This document shows, piece after piece, positions 1-6,490 of a stretch of 8,750 bases of DNA; within the stretch, counting starts at the first letter, position 1; every line of letters starts with the position of its first letter. Origin of the DNA: Candidatus Binatia bacterium. Its GTDB lineage: Bacteria; Desulfobacterota_B; Binatia; UBA9968. The DNA is taken from the NCBI GenBank assembly GCA_025922795.1, contig JAICHC010000077.1, positions 1 to 8,750 of the forward strand, given 5' to 3'. The notes beneath the pieces are model-generated. The model had not been told where the DNA came from. It did not search any database and saw only the letters and a list, made by a program, of their open reading frames with translations. Position numbers and translations under genes: made by a program.

Positions 1-148
1 ACACCAAGCACTTCAAAGGCCCAGGGCATAAAGGCCGGATTCCGCTTTACAGCAGGGCTTGACAGTAAGAACAGCGGGCCTGGAAACTCGCCCAACCGTG
101 AGATTGGTGCTCCAAAGCAAGCATGTGAACCTCCAACAATCGAATTAC

Positions 149-154
149 GAGGGA
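149..154 (+). promoter_or_regulatory. Shine-Dalgarno of the P-type ATPase
   Basis: GAGGGA ends three bases before the ATG at 158. The spacing is short, but this is the only good ribosome site near the conserved N-terminus. It favours the 158 start over the in-frame TTG at 59, whose 33 extra residues match nothing expected of the family. Confidence 0.6.
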
Positions 155-157
155 CCT

Positions 158-2875
158 ATGGCAAACATATATTGGCACTCGACGCAGGTTGATTCCATGC
201 TCGGGCAGTTGGGTACGGATCCTCAGCAAGGCTTAACTGTAGAGGAGGCACGCCGGCGCCTCGAGGTCCACGGTTATAACGAGCTGAAAAAGGAAGAGAA
301 GACTTCTCCCGTCATCCTTTTCATCAATCAGTTCAAGAACACTCTCATAATCATATTGGCGGTTGCCACGATCCTATCAGCGATCATCGGGGACCTGCTT
401 GACGCCGGCATTATCCTGGCGATCATCGTCTTCTGCGCTCTGTTGGGTTTTGTTCAGGAGTATCGCGCTGAGCGCGCCCTGGACGCATTGAAGAAAATGC
501 TCACCCCGACGATTACCGCGTTGAGAGGAGGGCGGGAAGAGGAAATTCCGTCTAAGGAACTGGTCCCTGGTGATATCATCCTGCTGGAAGCCGGAGATAA
601 GATCCCCGCCGACGGGCGCTTGGTCGAAATTTACTCATTGCAGTGCGACGAGGCTCCATTGACCGGGGAGTCCTTTCCCGTGGAGAAAGATCTCAAAGTT
701 TTACCCGAAGCCGTGCCGGTAGGGGATAGAAAAAATATGGTATTTACCGGTACTGCGGTCAGCTACGGCAGAGGCAAGGCAGTGGTGACGGATACTGGAT
801 TCAAAACTGAGTTCGGGAAGATCGCCACCGAATTGGCGACTGTTTCGCAGGAGAAAACGCCTCTGGAAAAACGCACGGAAGAGATTGGGAAATGGCTTGG
901 AATCATTGCCGTGAGCGCGTGTGTTTTAGTTGTGGTCACCAGCATCATCCGAGAAGCCTTAGGCGGAAGCTTAAATCTGCAATTCATTTTAATGATGCTG
1001 ATGTTCGCCATTGCTCTTGCAGTAGCCGCAGTTCCCGAAGCGCTGCCGGCCATCGTGACGGGCGCCCTGGCCATCGGCATGCGTGAAATGGCAAAGCGCA
1101 ACGCGCTCGTAAGAAAAATGCCGGCGGTGGAGACTCTGGGCTGTACGACGGTGATCTGTTCCGACAAGACCGGAACCTTAACCAAGGGAGAGATGACGGT
1201 TCGCCGAGTATTTGGGGGCGGAAAGTCGGTCGAGGTGAGCGGCGTCGGCTATGCACCCGAAGGCCACTTGAGTCCGGCTTCTAACACTCCATCTCTGAAC
1301 ATGCTTTTTAGAGGCGGAATCCTGTGCAACGACTCGGCGCTTCTGGAGGCGGGAGGCAAGTGGTCCATCAAAGGCGATCCGACGGAAGCCGCCCTTATGG
1401 TCCTTGCAGCCAAGGCCGGGCTGGGGAGAGACGAAATCAGAAAGCAATATCCCAGGATCGGAGAATTTCCTTTTAGCTCGGACCGAAAACGCATGACCAC
1501 GATCCACACGATGGAGGACGGCAAGCGCAGAGCGTTCATGAAGGGAGCTCCCGAAGTGATCCTCGATCGATGTTCATCTCTCTTGAATGGAGATGAAGTC
1601 ATGGCGTTGAACGACAGCGAACGTAAGAAGATCCTTTCGGCAAACGAGGAAATGGCCACCGACGCCTTGAGGGTTCTTGCCATAGCCTACAGCGACCTCC
1701 CGGAGGCGGATGAATATAAGGAAGACCTCATTGAGAAAGACCTCGTCTTTCTAGGCTTGATCGGCATGATGGATCCGCCCAGAGAGGAAGCCCTCGAGGC
1801 GGTGCGGGTTTGTCTCCAGGTAGCAATCAAGCCCATTATGATCACCGGTGACCATAAACTTACTGCGCTAGCCGTAGCGAAGGAACTTGGAATTCACCGC
1901 GATGGCGACCTCGTATTTACGGGGGAAGACCTAGGGAAAATCGACGATAACGAATTCGAGCGTGTCGTCGATAAAATCACCGTGTACGCCAGGGTCTCTC
2001 CTCTCGATAAGCTCAAGATCGTCAAGGCGTGGAAGAACCGAGGCGAAATCGTTGCCATGACCGGCGACGGGGTCAACGATGCCCCAGCCCTCAAACACGC
2101 CGACATCGGCATAGCGATGGGCATCACCGGCACCGAAGTCGCGAAAGAGGCGGCCGATATCGTTTTGAGCGATGATAATTTTGCCACTATTGTCCGGGCC
2201 ATCGAGCGGGGCAGATGGATCTATGACAACATTAAAAAATATCTGACCTATCTACTCAGAGCGAACATTACCGAAGTCGTCGTGTTAGGCGGCGTTGTCA
2301 TGGTTATGGGGCCCGAATACTTGCCGCTTCTTCCGGCGGCGATTCTGTATATCAACCTGGCCACAGATGGTCTTCCAGCGCTGGCGCTGGGTGTGGCGCC
2401 GGCGGATCCGGATATCATGCAGAGAGCTCCGCGTGATCCTCGAGAGAGCGTTTTCTCAAAGGACGTAAGAATGCTGATCCTTATGGCGGTACTCATCGAG
2501 TGCCCCTTATTCCTGTGGATGTTTTTTCGATCGCAACCGGATATGGAACTTGCGAGGACTCTAGTCTTTTTCATGTTCGTTTTTATCGAGCTCCTCATCG
2601 CCATTAACTTCCGCTCTTTAAGATACAGCCTGATACAAGCGCCGCCGCACAAATGGCTCCTGATCGCCATCGCCTGGGAGCTGGCTCTGATTGTGGTGTT
2701 GGTCCAATTCCCAGCGGTCCGAGACGCCTTTGGCATCACCATGCCGTCAGGCTCCGACATCGGGATGATCATTGCCCTCGGCGTCGGCATTGTCATTGTG
2801 ATCGAGATGGCCAAGGCCGGATTCAGAACGACGGCGCGCGGGCGCGCTACGACGGCTTACGCGGAACGGGGGTAA
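158..2875 (+). CDS. P2-type cation-transporting ATPase, probably Ca2+ pump (SERCA-like)
   Basis: Membrane pump of 905 residues, usual for bacterial P2A ATPases, expected to expel Ca2+ (possibly Mn2+) at the cost of ATP. Domains in order: N-terminal cation-ATPase domain (about 5-50), M1-M2 (about 56-101), actuator with TGES at 169-172, M3-M4 with PEALP at 293-297, phosphorylation site DKTGT with aspartate D336, nucleotide-binding domain with KGAPE at 462-466, hinge TGDGVNDAP at 635-643, then M5-M10. Residues matching both SERCA Ca2+ sites are visible: E294 (M4), N703 and E706 (M5), N733, T736 and D737 (M6), E811 (M8). The M4 motif reads PEALP where SERCA has PEGLP. The frame is open upstream to a TTG at 59, but the ATG at 158 is preferred because GAGGGA lies just ahead and the conserved N-terminal domain begins directly after it. 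It converges on terC. The family is certain; the ion is inferred. Confidence 0.95.
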   Translation: MANIYWHSTQVDSMLGQLGTDPQQGLTVEEARRRLEVHGYNELKKEEKTSPVILFINQFKNTLIIILAVATILSAIIGDLLDAGIILAIIVFCALLGFVQEYRAERALDALKKMLTPTITALRGGREEEIPSKELVPGDIILLEAGDKIPADGRLVEIYSLQCDEAPLTGESFPVEKDLKVLPEAVPVGDRKNMVFTGTAVSYGRGKAVVTDTGFKTEFGKIATELATVSQEKTPLEKRTEEIGKWLGIIAVSACVLVVVTSIIREALGGSLNLQFILMMLMFAIALAVAAVPEALPAIVTGALAIGMREMAKRNALVRKMPAVETLGCTTVICSDKTGTLTKGEMTVRRVFGGGKSVEVSGVGYAPEGHLSPASNTPSLNMLFRGGILCNDSALLEAGGKWSIKGDPTEAALMVLAAKAGLGRDEIRKQYPRIGEFPFSSDRKRMTTIHTMEDGKRRAFMKGAPEVILDRCSSLLNGDEVMALNDSERKKILSANEEMATDALRVLAIAYSDLPEADEYKEDLIEKDLVFLGLIGMMDPPREEALEAVRVCLQVAIKPIMITGDHKLTALAVAKELGIHRDGDLVFTGEDLGKIDDNEFERVVDKITVYARVSPLDKLKIVKAWKNRGEIVAMTGDGVNDAPALKHADIGIAMGITGTEVAKEAADIVLSDDNFATIVRAIERGRWIYDNIKKYLTYLLRANITEVVVLGGVVMVMGPEYLPLLPAAILYINLATDGLPALALGVAPADPDIMQRAPRDPRESVFSKDVRMLILMAVLIECPLFLWMFFRSQPDMELARTLVFFMFVFIELLIAINFRSLRYSLIQAPPHKWLLIAIAWELALIVVLVQFPAVRDAFGITMPSGSDIGMIIALGVGIVIVIEMAKAGFRTTARGRATTAYAERG

Positions 2876-3062
2876 GCAGAGTTTTGTCATGCGCTGAAGG
2901 GCCGGCCGCGACTTGCTCGGGATTGTCAGTCCGCTCGGCTCACGACGCGTGCAACGAAACCAGTTTGGAACACGGGATATTAGACGAGTCTTACGGTGCT
3001 AGTGCGTGGATACTCAGAAGCGCTCAAACAAAACGGCGGGTTTAGAGGGTGCTCCTAGCAAC
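2876..3062. other. Convergent intergenic gap, no clear terminator
   Basis: These 187 bases separate the stop codons of the ATPase and terC, which point at each other. A shared terminator would be expected, but I see no GC-rich stem followed by a T run on either strand. The best candidate is a 4-bp stem with a 3-base loop at 3050-3060 (TGCT/AGCA), too weak to call. No gene is supported here. Confidence 0.6.
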
Positions 3063-3980
3063 TCACTGTTCTTTCCATTGCCTTAACATAGAAGCGAGGA
3101 TGGAGAGGAGCAGGATCCCGCCCACGACACCCAGAGAAACACCGATGGGAATCTTGTAAAAATCGACAATCAGCATCTTCGCGCCGACGAAACAGAGCAC
3201 GAATGACAGCCCAACTCTGAGGTAGTGGAACATCTCCATGACTCCGGAGAGGAGAAAAAAAAGCGCGCGCAGTCCAAGGATGGCAAAGACATTTGATGTA
3301 TAAACGATGAACGGGTCCAAAGTGATAGCGAAGATGGCGGGGATGGAATCCACGGCGAAAATAACATCGGTGGTCTCTACAACCACAAGCACCAGAAAGA
3401 GGGGGGTCGCCCATAGCTTTCCATGTTGGCGAATGAAGAATCGTTGTCCCTGGTAGTCCGGGGTTACCTTCATGAAGCGGCGGACCAAAAGGACAGCCGG
3501 ATTTTTCTCCGGCTCGATTTTTTCCTCACCCGCGAATAGTAACTTGATCCCCGTAAAAATCAGAAAGCCGCCGAAGACATAGATCATCCAGTGAAAGTTG
3601 GCGAGCAACGCTGTTCCCGTCGCGATAAAGGTGGCTCGCAAGACCAGAGCCCCGAGAATACCCCAAAAAAGGACTCGATGCTGGTATACCGCCGGGACTG
3701 CGAAGTAGGAGAAGATAACCAGGAAGACAAAGAGATTATCCACGCTTAAGGACCACTCGATGACATAGCCGGTTAAAAATTCCAGCCCCTTTTCCGCGCC
3801 CCGGAAGTAATAGACCCCCAAACCGAAGATGAGGGCTAGTGAAACCCAGGCGCAGCTCCAAGCCGCCGCCTCTCGCAGTGAAACCGCGTGCGCTTTACGA
3901 TGGAGTACCAGGAGATCGAGGGCCAATATGCCTAAAACGAAGACGTTAAAAACGACCCACAAAAACAGTTGCGAATCCAT
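3063..3980 (-). CDS. TerC/Alx-family integral membrane protein, probable Mn2+ (metal) exporter
   Basis: A 305-residue polytopic membrane protein of the TerC family. Family members E. coli Alx and Bacillus MeeF/MeeY are linked to Mn2+ efflux and metal supply to secreted enzymes; the founding TerC is linked to tellurite resistance. Two family signatures are visible: SVDNLFVF (79-86, with D81) and ETTDVIFAVDSIPAIFAI (202-219, with E202, D205, D211). These acidic residues lie in hydrophobic segments and are the likely metal ligands. About eight or nine hydrophobic helices cover the length, with a charged loop at about 150-190 (GEEKIEPEKN onward). The ATG start is backed by AAGGGG seven bases upstream (3988-3993); the stop is TGA. 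It lies tail to tail with the cation ATPase, which suits a shared role in divalent-cation balance. No yybP-ykoY Mn riboswitch is recognisable in the leader. I leave the symbol empty because alx and terC assignments cannot be separated here. Confidence 0.93.
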   Translation of the reverse strand: MDSQLFLWVVFNVFVLGILALDLLVLHRKAHAVSLREAAAWSCAWVSLALIFGLGVYYFRGAEKGLEFLTGYVIEWSLSVDNLFVFLVIFSYFAVPAVYQHRVLFWGILGALVLRATFIATGTALLANFHWMIYVFGGFLIFTGIKLLFAGEEKIEPEKNPAVLLVRRFMKVTPDYQGQRFFIRQHGKLWATPLFLVLVVVETTDVIFAVDSIPAIFAITLDPFIVYTSNVFAILGLRALFFLLSGVMEMFHYLRVGLSFVLCFVGAKMLIVDFYKIPIGVSLGVVGGILLLSILASMLRQWKEQ

Positions 3981-3987
3981 TCAGATA

Positions 3988-3993
3988 CCCCTT
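3988..3993 (-). promoter_or_regulatory. Shine-Dalgarno of terC-family gene
   Basis: On the - strand AAGGGG lies seven bases before the ATG at 3978-3980. This is good spacing and fixes the start at the conserved N-terminal membrane helix. Confidence 0.6.
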
Positions 3994-4038
3994 CACGTTT
4001 GATATCGGCGACGGTCGTCTCATACGACGTCAAATATC

Positions 4039-4052
4039 GGGATCGTGATCCC
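4039..4052. promoter_or_regulatory. Palindrome upstream of terC, possible operator
   Basis: GGGATCGTGATCCC is a perfect 6+6 inverted repeat around a 2-base centre, 58 bases upstream of the terC start and inside its presumed promoter/leader. The 2-base centre is too tight for a stable hairpin, so a dimeric regulator site is the likelier reading if it functions at all. A weaker hairpin (GTCGT, 5-base loop, ACGAC) sits at 4014-4028. Function is inferred from position only. Confidence 0.3.
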
Positions 4053-4081
4053 TAACGAGCAAAAATGACGCGAAGGGAATG

Positions 4082-4357
4082 CTAAACGCGGAAAACCTGA
4101 AGCAGGTGAATGTTGCCTGGATTGATATTTACGATGGAGCGGATCAACGTTGAGCTGTTGAGGGAAGATTGCGTGAACTTCTTCCCGTCAGTTCGAACTC
4201 GCCGCGAGAGCGGATCGGTGTGACCTTGCTCTTCTCGTTCTTCGCCGGTCACGGCCTCCCCGGCGAACTCTGCCGGCGCCATGGCAAGCACTTGCGTCCC
4301 GAGGAAACACAGCGCGATTACGAAAAGCAATAAAGCGGAGGCTATCGAATGTTTCAC
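4082..4357 (-). CDS. Small predicted secreted protein of unknown function
   Basis: A 91-residue ORF I do not recognise. Its N-terminus looks like a Sec signal peptide: K2, a hydrophobic core at about 8-20 (LLLFVIALCFLG), then VLA at 23-25 as a type I cleavage site (or AMA at 25-27). C17 is not in a lipobox, since Leu precedes it, so a lipoprotein is unlikely. The mature part is hydrophilic: an acidic stretch (GEEREEQ), an arginine/lysine-rich stretch (SRRVRTDGKK), and an Asn/Ser-rich tail. It starts with GTG; AGAGG lies ten bases upstream (4368-4372). It is 101 bases ahead of terC on the same strand and could be co-transcribed. The signal peptide and ribosome site support a real gene, but no family match is visible and it could be a chance ORF. 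Confidence 0.5.
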   Translation of the reverse strand: MKHSIASALLLFVIALCFLGTQVLAMAPAEFAGEAVTGEEREEQGHTDPLSRRVRTDGKKFTQSSLNSSTLIRSIVNINPGNIHLLQVFRV

Positions 4358-4641
4358 AAACGTTATGCCTCTAACAATTCAGAAACTTTAAGTCAACACG
4401 CATGTGGATCCAATCATCAGGAAAGTGATGTCGCGGCAGCGGAGATTGAAACATCACCCCATTGGGGGTCGCCCGGGGCCATTGATTTCGAGTCAGGAAC
4501 TCAACCGTCGCAATCCATAGGTTGCATTGTCGGGAGATAACGGCTGTTTGGCGCGATGCAGGCGCATGCCATGCTCATAGAAATTCCTAAAGTGGGTTGA
4601 GCTTCCGACGCGGACCGTAGAAACAATATTAGAATGGCGCG
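4358..4641. other. Non-coding spacer between the TPP enzyme and the small secreted gene
   Basis: I see no supported gene in these 284 bases; a 63-codon + strand frame here has no features of a protein. A short hairpin, ACCCC-ATTG-GGGGT, lies at 4456-4469, but no T run follows on either strand, so it is not a standard terminator. The stretch probably holds the 3' end of the TPP-enzyme transcript and the promoter of the small gene and terC. Confidence 0.5.
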
Positions 4642-6285
4642 CTAGCGGCCAGCCCGCGAATAATTATGCTCTCGGCTCGTAATGAATTCCAATAACGCGG
4701 CTTTGCCATCATCGGTTACTTTTCTAGCGCGCTGCAAAGCGGGTACGATCTGGCCCGGCTCCTCGACGCGCTCCGACCAGCCGCCGAGGGATCTTGCCAA
4801 GTCGGCATAGTTGCCGAGGATGTTCATCGTGCCGTAGCGCTCGTGAGAGGCTTGCATGCTGTGGGTTTCCGCGGCCATGAAGTTGTTGTTCAGCACAATG
4901 GTAAGGGTCGGGATGTTGTTGCGCACGGCGGTTTCGAAATCCAGTCCCGTCATGCCAAAGGCGGCATCGCCCATGAAGTTGACGCAGAATTTTTCCGGCG
5001 CGGCGAGCTTGGCGCCCATGATCAGCCCCAGGCCGGTTCCCAGCGCGTGCGATTTGCCCCAACCGATGTAAGTGCGCGGTGCCGGGGCTTGATAAAAAGG
5101 CACGAGCTGATTGCGCGGACTGCCGGCGTCGTGGGTAACGATCGTGTTTTTGCGATCGAAGAGATTCATGAATTCCCACATGACGCGGTAGGGATTGAGC
5201 GGTTTTTCATCGGAGGTAAGCTTCGGCATCCACTCGGCCATCCATTCCTCTTTACCTTTTTTGATCTCGGCTGCGGTGCCGTTCGCTTCGCGTTTTTTAT
5301 TTCCCAGCTCATCTTTGATTGCGTCGATGAATTGGCGTAGCACCGGCTTGGCATCGCCCAGAATCGGATACTCGGCAGGATAGTGTTTGTTGATATCACG
5401 CTCGTCGTTGGTGGCATGGATGATCGTCTTGCCGGCCGGGATCGGCGCCGCGACGATGCTGTGCTTGGTTAAGCTTGCGCCGATGGCGAAAATGACATCG
5501 GCGTTTTGGAGAAAACTGTGAACCGGCCGGGGCATGACGCCGGCGCCAGTACCGAGCGAGAGCGGATGATGTTCCGGGAAGGCGCTTTTTCCTTCCAGCG
5601 TAGTGGTTACGGGGGCTTGCAGCAACTCGGCGAGCTCGACCAGTTCGTCCGAGGCTTCCGCATAAAGCACGCCCTGTCCCGCGACGATGACCGGTGTCCT
5701 GGATTCGATCAGAATTTTCGCTGCTTCAGAGACATCGCGCGCGTTGGCGCCGCTCACGGTGCGCTTGACCGGGGAGTAGTGAATAGCCGCTTCCGGGAAC
5801 TCTTCCAGTGCAGCGTCGTTGGGAATTTCCATTAACACCGGGCCCAATCTTCCCATCTTCAAATAACTGAAGGCGCGCCGCATGATTTCGGGCACCTGGC
5901 TGGCGAGCGTGATCTCTTCCGCCCACTTGGTCACCGGAGCGTAGGATTGGACCGAACGAAAGAAATGAAAGACCTGGGAGGTGTCGCGCGCGTGGCCGAC
6001 GGGAAGCAAAAGAACGGGAACGGAGTCGGAATACGCCGTCGTGATGCCGGCAAATGCGTTCTCGGCGCCTGGTCCCGCCTGCATGGTAAAGACTCCGATG
6101 CGTTTACCATTCGTGACGCGGGTGAAACCGTCTGCACTCCCGACGCCGACCCGCTCTTGGCGGCACACGATGGGCCGGATGCCCGCCAAAGCCGCGGCTT
6201 CGATGAGCGTGTTGGTCGGGTAGCAGCTTAGGAAGTTCACGCCTTCGCGTTTAAGAATTTCACTGATGACATCGACGACTCGCAT
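4642..6285 (-). CDS. Thiamine-diphosphate-dependent enzyme, acetolactate synthase/decarboxylase-like
   Basis: A 547-residue three-domain TPP enzyme of the acetolactate synthase, benzoylformate decarboxylase and oxalyl-CoA decarboxylase superfamily. These cytoplasmic enzymes cleave or join 2-oxo acids. The N-terminal Pyr domain (about 1-165) carries the probable catalytic glutamate E44 (CRQERVGVGSADGF) and AGPGAENAFAG at 70-80. The central domain spans about 185-325. The C-terminal PP domain has the Mg-TPP motif: GDA at 439-441, 24 residues, then NNN at 466-468, fitting GDG-X24-27-NN. Two oddities: the third Gly of GDG is Ala (oxalyl-CoA decarboxylases have Ser there), and the usual FGxPG near residue 20 reads SCYPTN. 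The ATG is fixed by AGGAGG four bases upstream. It follows the Rieske oxygenase gene on the same strand after 205 bases. The superfamily is sure; the substrate is unknown, and I would not call it IlvB. Confidence 0.92.
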   Translation of the reverse strand: MRVVDVISEILKREGVNFLSCYPTNTLIEAAALAGIRPIVCRQERVGVGSADGFTRVTNGKRIGVFTMQAGPGAENAFAGITTAYSDSVPVLLLPVGHARDTSQVFHFFRSVQSYAPVTKWAEEITLASQVPEIMRRAFSYLKMGRLGPVLMEIPNDAALEEFPEAAIHYSPVKRTVSGANARDVSEAAKILIESRTPVIVAGQGVLYAEASDELVELAELLQAPVTTTLEGKSAFPEHHPLSLGTGAGVMPRPVHSFLQNADVIFAIGASLTKHSIVAAPIPAGKTIIHATNDERDINKHYPAEYPILGDAKPVLRQFIDAIKDELGNKKREANGTAAEIKKGKEEWMAEWMPKLTSDEKPLNPYRVMWEFMNLFDRKNTIVTHDAGSPRNQLVPFYQAPAPRTYIGWGKSHALGTGLGLIMGAKLAAPEKFCVNFMGDAAFGMTGLDFETAVRNNIPTLTIVLNNNFMAAETHSMQASHERYGTMNILGNYADLARSLGGWSERVEEPGQIVPALQRARKVTDDGKAALLEFITSREHNYSRAGR

Positions 6286-6289
6286 CGGG

Positions 6290-6295
6290 CCTCCT
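6290..6295 (-). promoter_or_regulatory. Strong Shine-Dalgarno of the TPP enzyme
   Basis: AGGAGG on the - strand, four bases before the ATG at 6283-6285. It is the best ribosome site in the window and settles the start. Confidence 0.75.
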
Positions 6296-6305
6296 GTGTA
6301 TTGAC

Positions 6306-6334
6306 ACTGCCGGGGTAGTTTAGTGATCGGCAGT
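6306..6334. promoter_or_regulatory. Inverted repeat in the TPP-enzyme leader
   Basis: ACTGCCG (6306-6312) and CGGCAGT (6328-6334) form a perfect 7-bp stem with a 15-base loop. It ends about ten bases upstream of the Shine-Dalgarno. It could be a leader hairpin or an operator. Its outer arm overlaps the end of the larger inverted-repeat element, so it may simply belong to that repeat. Confidence 0.3.
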
Positions 6335-6477
6335 CATTTCGAAGCGCAGCTGAGAAATCTTTCCGAGAAAGTGACTCTGAAAAAAAGACCTCTCACCGAG
6401 CCCGTCCCGACCTGTGCCGGAAAGTTCGAGATGACAGATTCGAACATTCTCGATGGTGGCATGGCCGAAATGACTGC
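6330..6477. repeat. 148-base intergenic element with 12-base perfect inverted ends (MITE/REP-like)
   Basis: GCAGTCATTTCG (6330-6341) and CGAAATGACTGC (6466-6477) are exact reverse complements that bound 124 non-coding bases. A third, internal copy, TTCGAGATGACAG (6425-6437), matches the reverse complement of the left end (6331-6343) at 11 of 13 positions. So a shorter nested palindrome of 6331-6437 is also possible. The left-end text (TCATTTCGAAGCGCAGC, then GAGAAATCTTT) resembles dispersed intergenic repeats I recall from several bacterial groups. No direct target duplication is evident. A T7 tract on the - strand near 6382-6388 lacks a good stem before it. Nature as a multi-copy repeat is inferred from one copy. 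Confidence 0.5.
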
Positions 6478-6490
6478 GAGCCAACTTGTG

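Noticed and set aside
59..87. Perfect TTGACA (59-64) as a -35 box for the ATPase
   Set aside because: Seventeen bases further on the sequence is GGAAAC, with no acceptable -10 box, so a promoter is not supported.
59..157. Upstream TTG start extending the ATPase by 33 residues
   Set aside because: No good ribosome site is nearby, and the conserved N-terminal domain starts right after the ATG at 158, which has GAGGGA before it.
2248..2814. A 188-codon - strand open frame opposite the ATPase C-terminus
   Set aside because: Its residues are the complement of membrane-helix codons, rich in Met, Ser and Ile, with no domain; the + strand gene is certain.
2653..3045. A 130-codon + strand frame overlapping the ATPase end and the convergent gap
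   Set aside because: Most of it overlaps the ATPase in another frame, its composition is Arg/His/Ser-rich and it has no family features.
3981..4081. Possible yybP-ykoY Mn2+ riboswitch ahead of terC
   Set aside because: The leader is only about 100 bases and I could not find the conserved loop sequences of that riboswitch; only short dyads are seen.
4456..4469. ACCCC-ATTG-GGGGT hairpin as terminator of the TPP enzyme
   Set aside because: It lies about 175 bases past the stop with no T run after it on the - strand.
6359..6388. T7 tract on the - strand near 6382-6388 as a Rieske-gene terminator
   Set aside because: No stable GC-rich stem directly precedes the T run; it more likely belongs to the repeat element.
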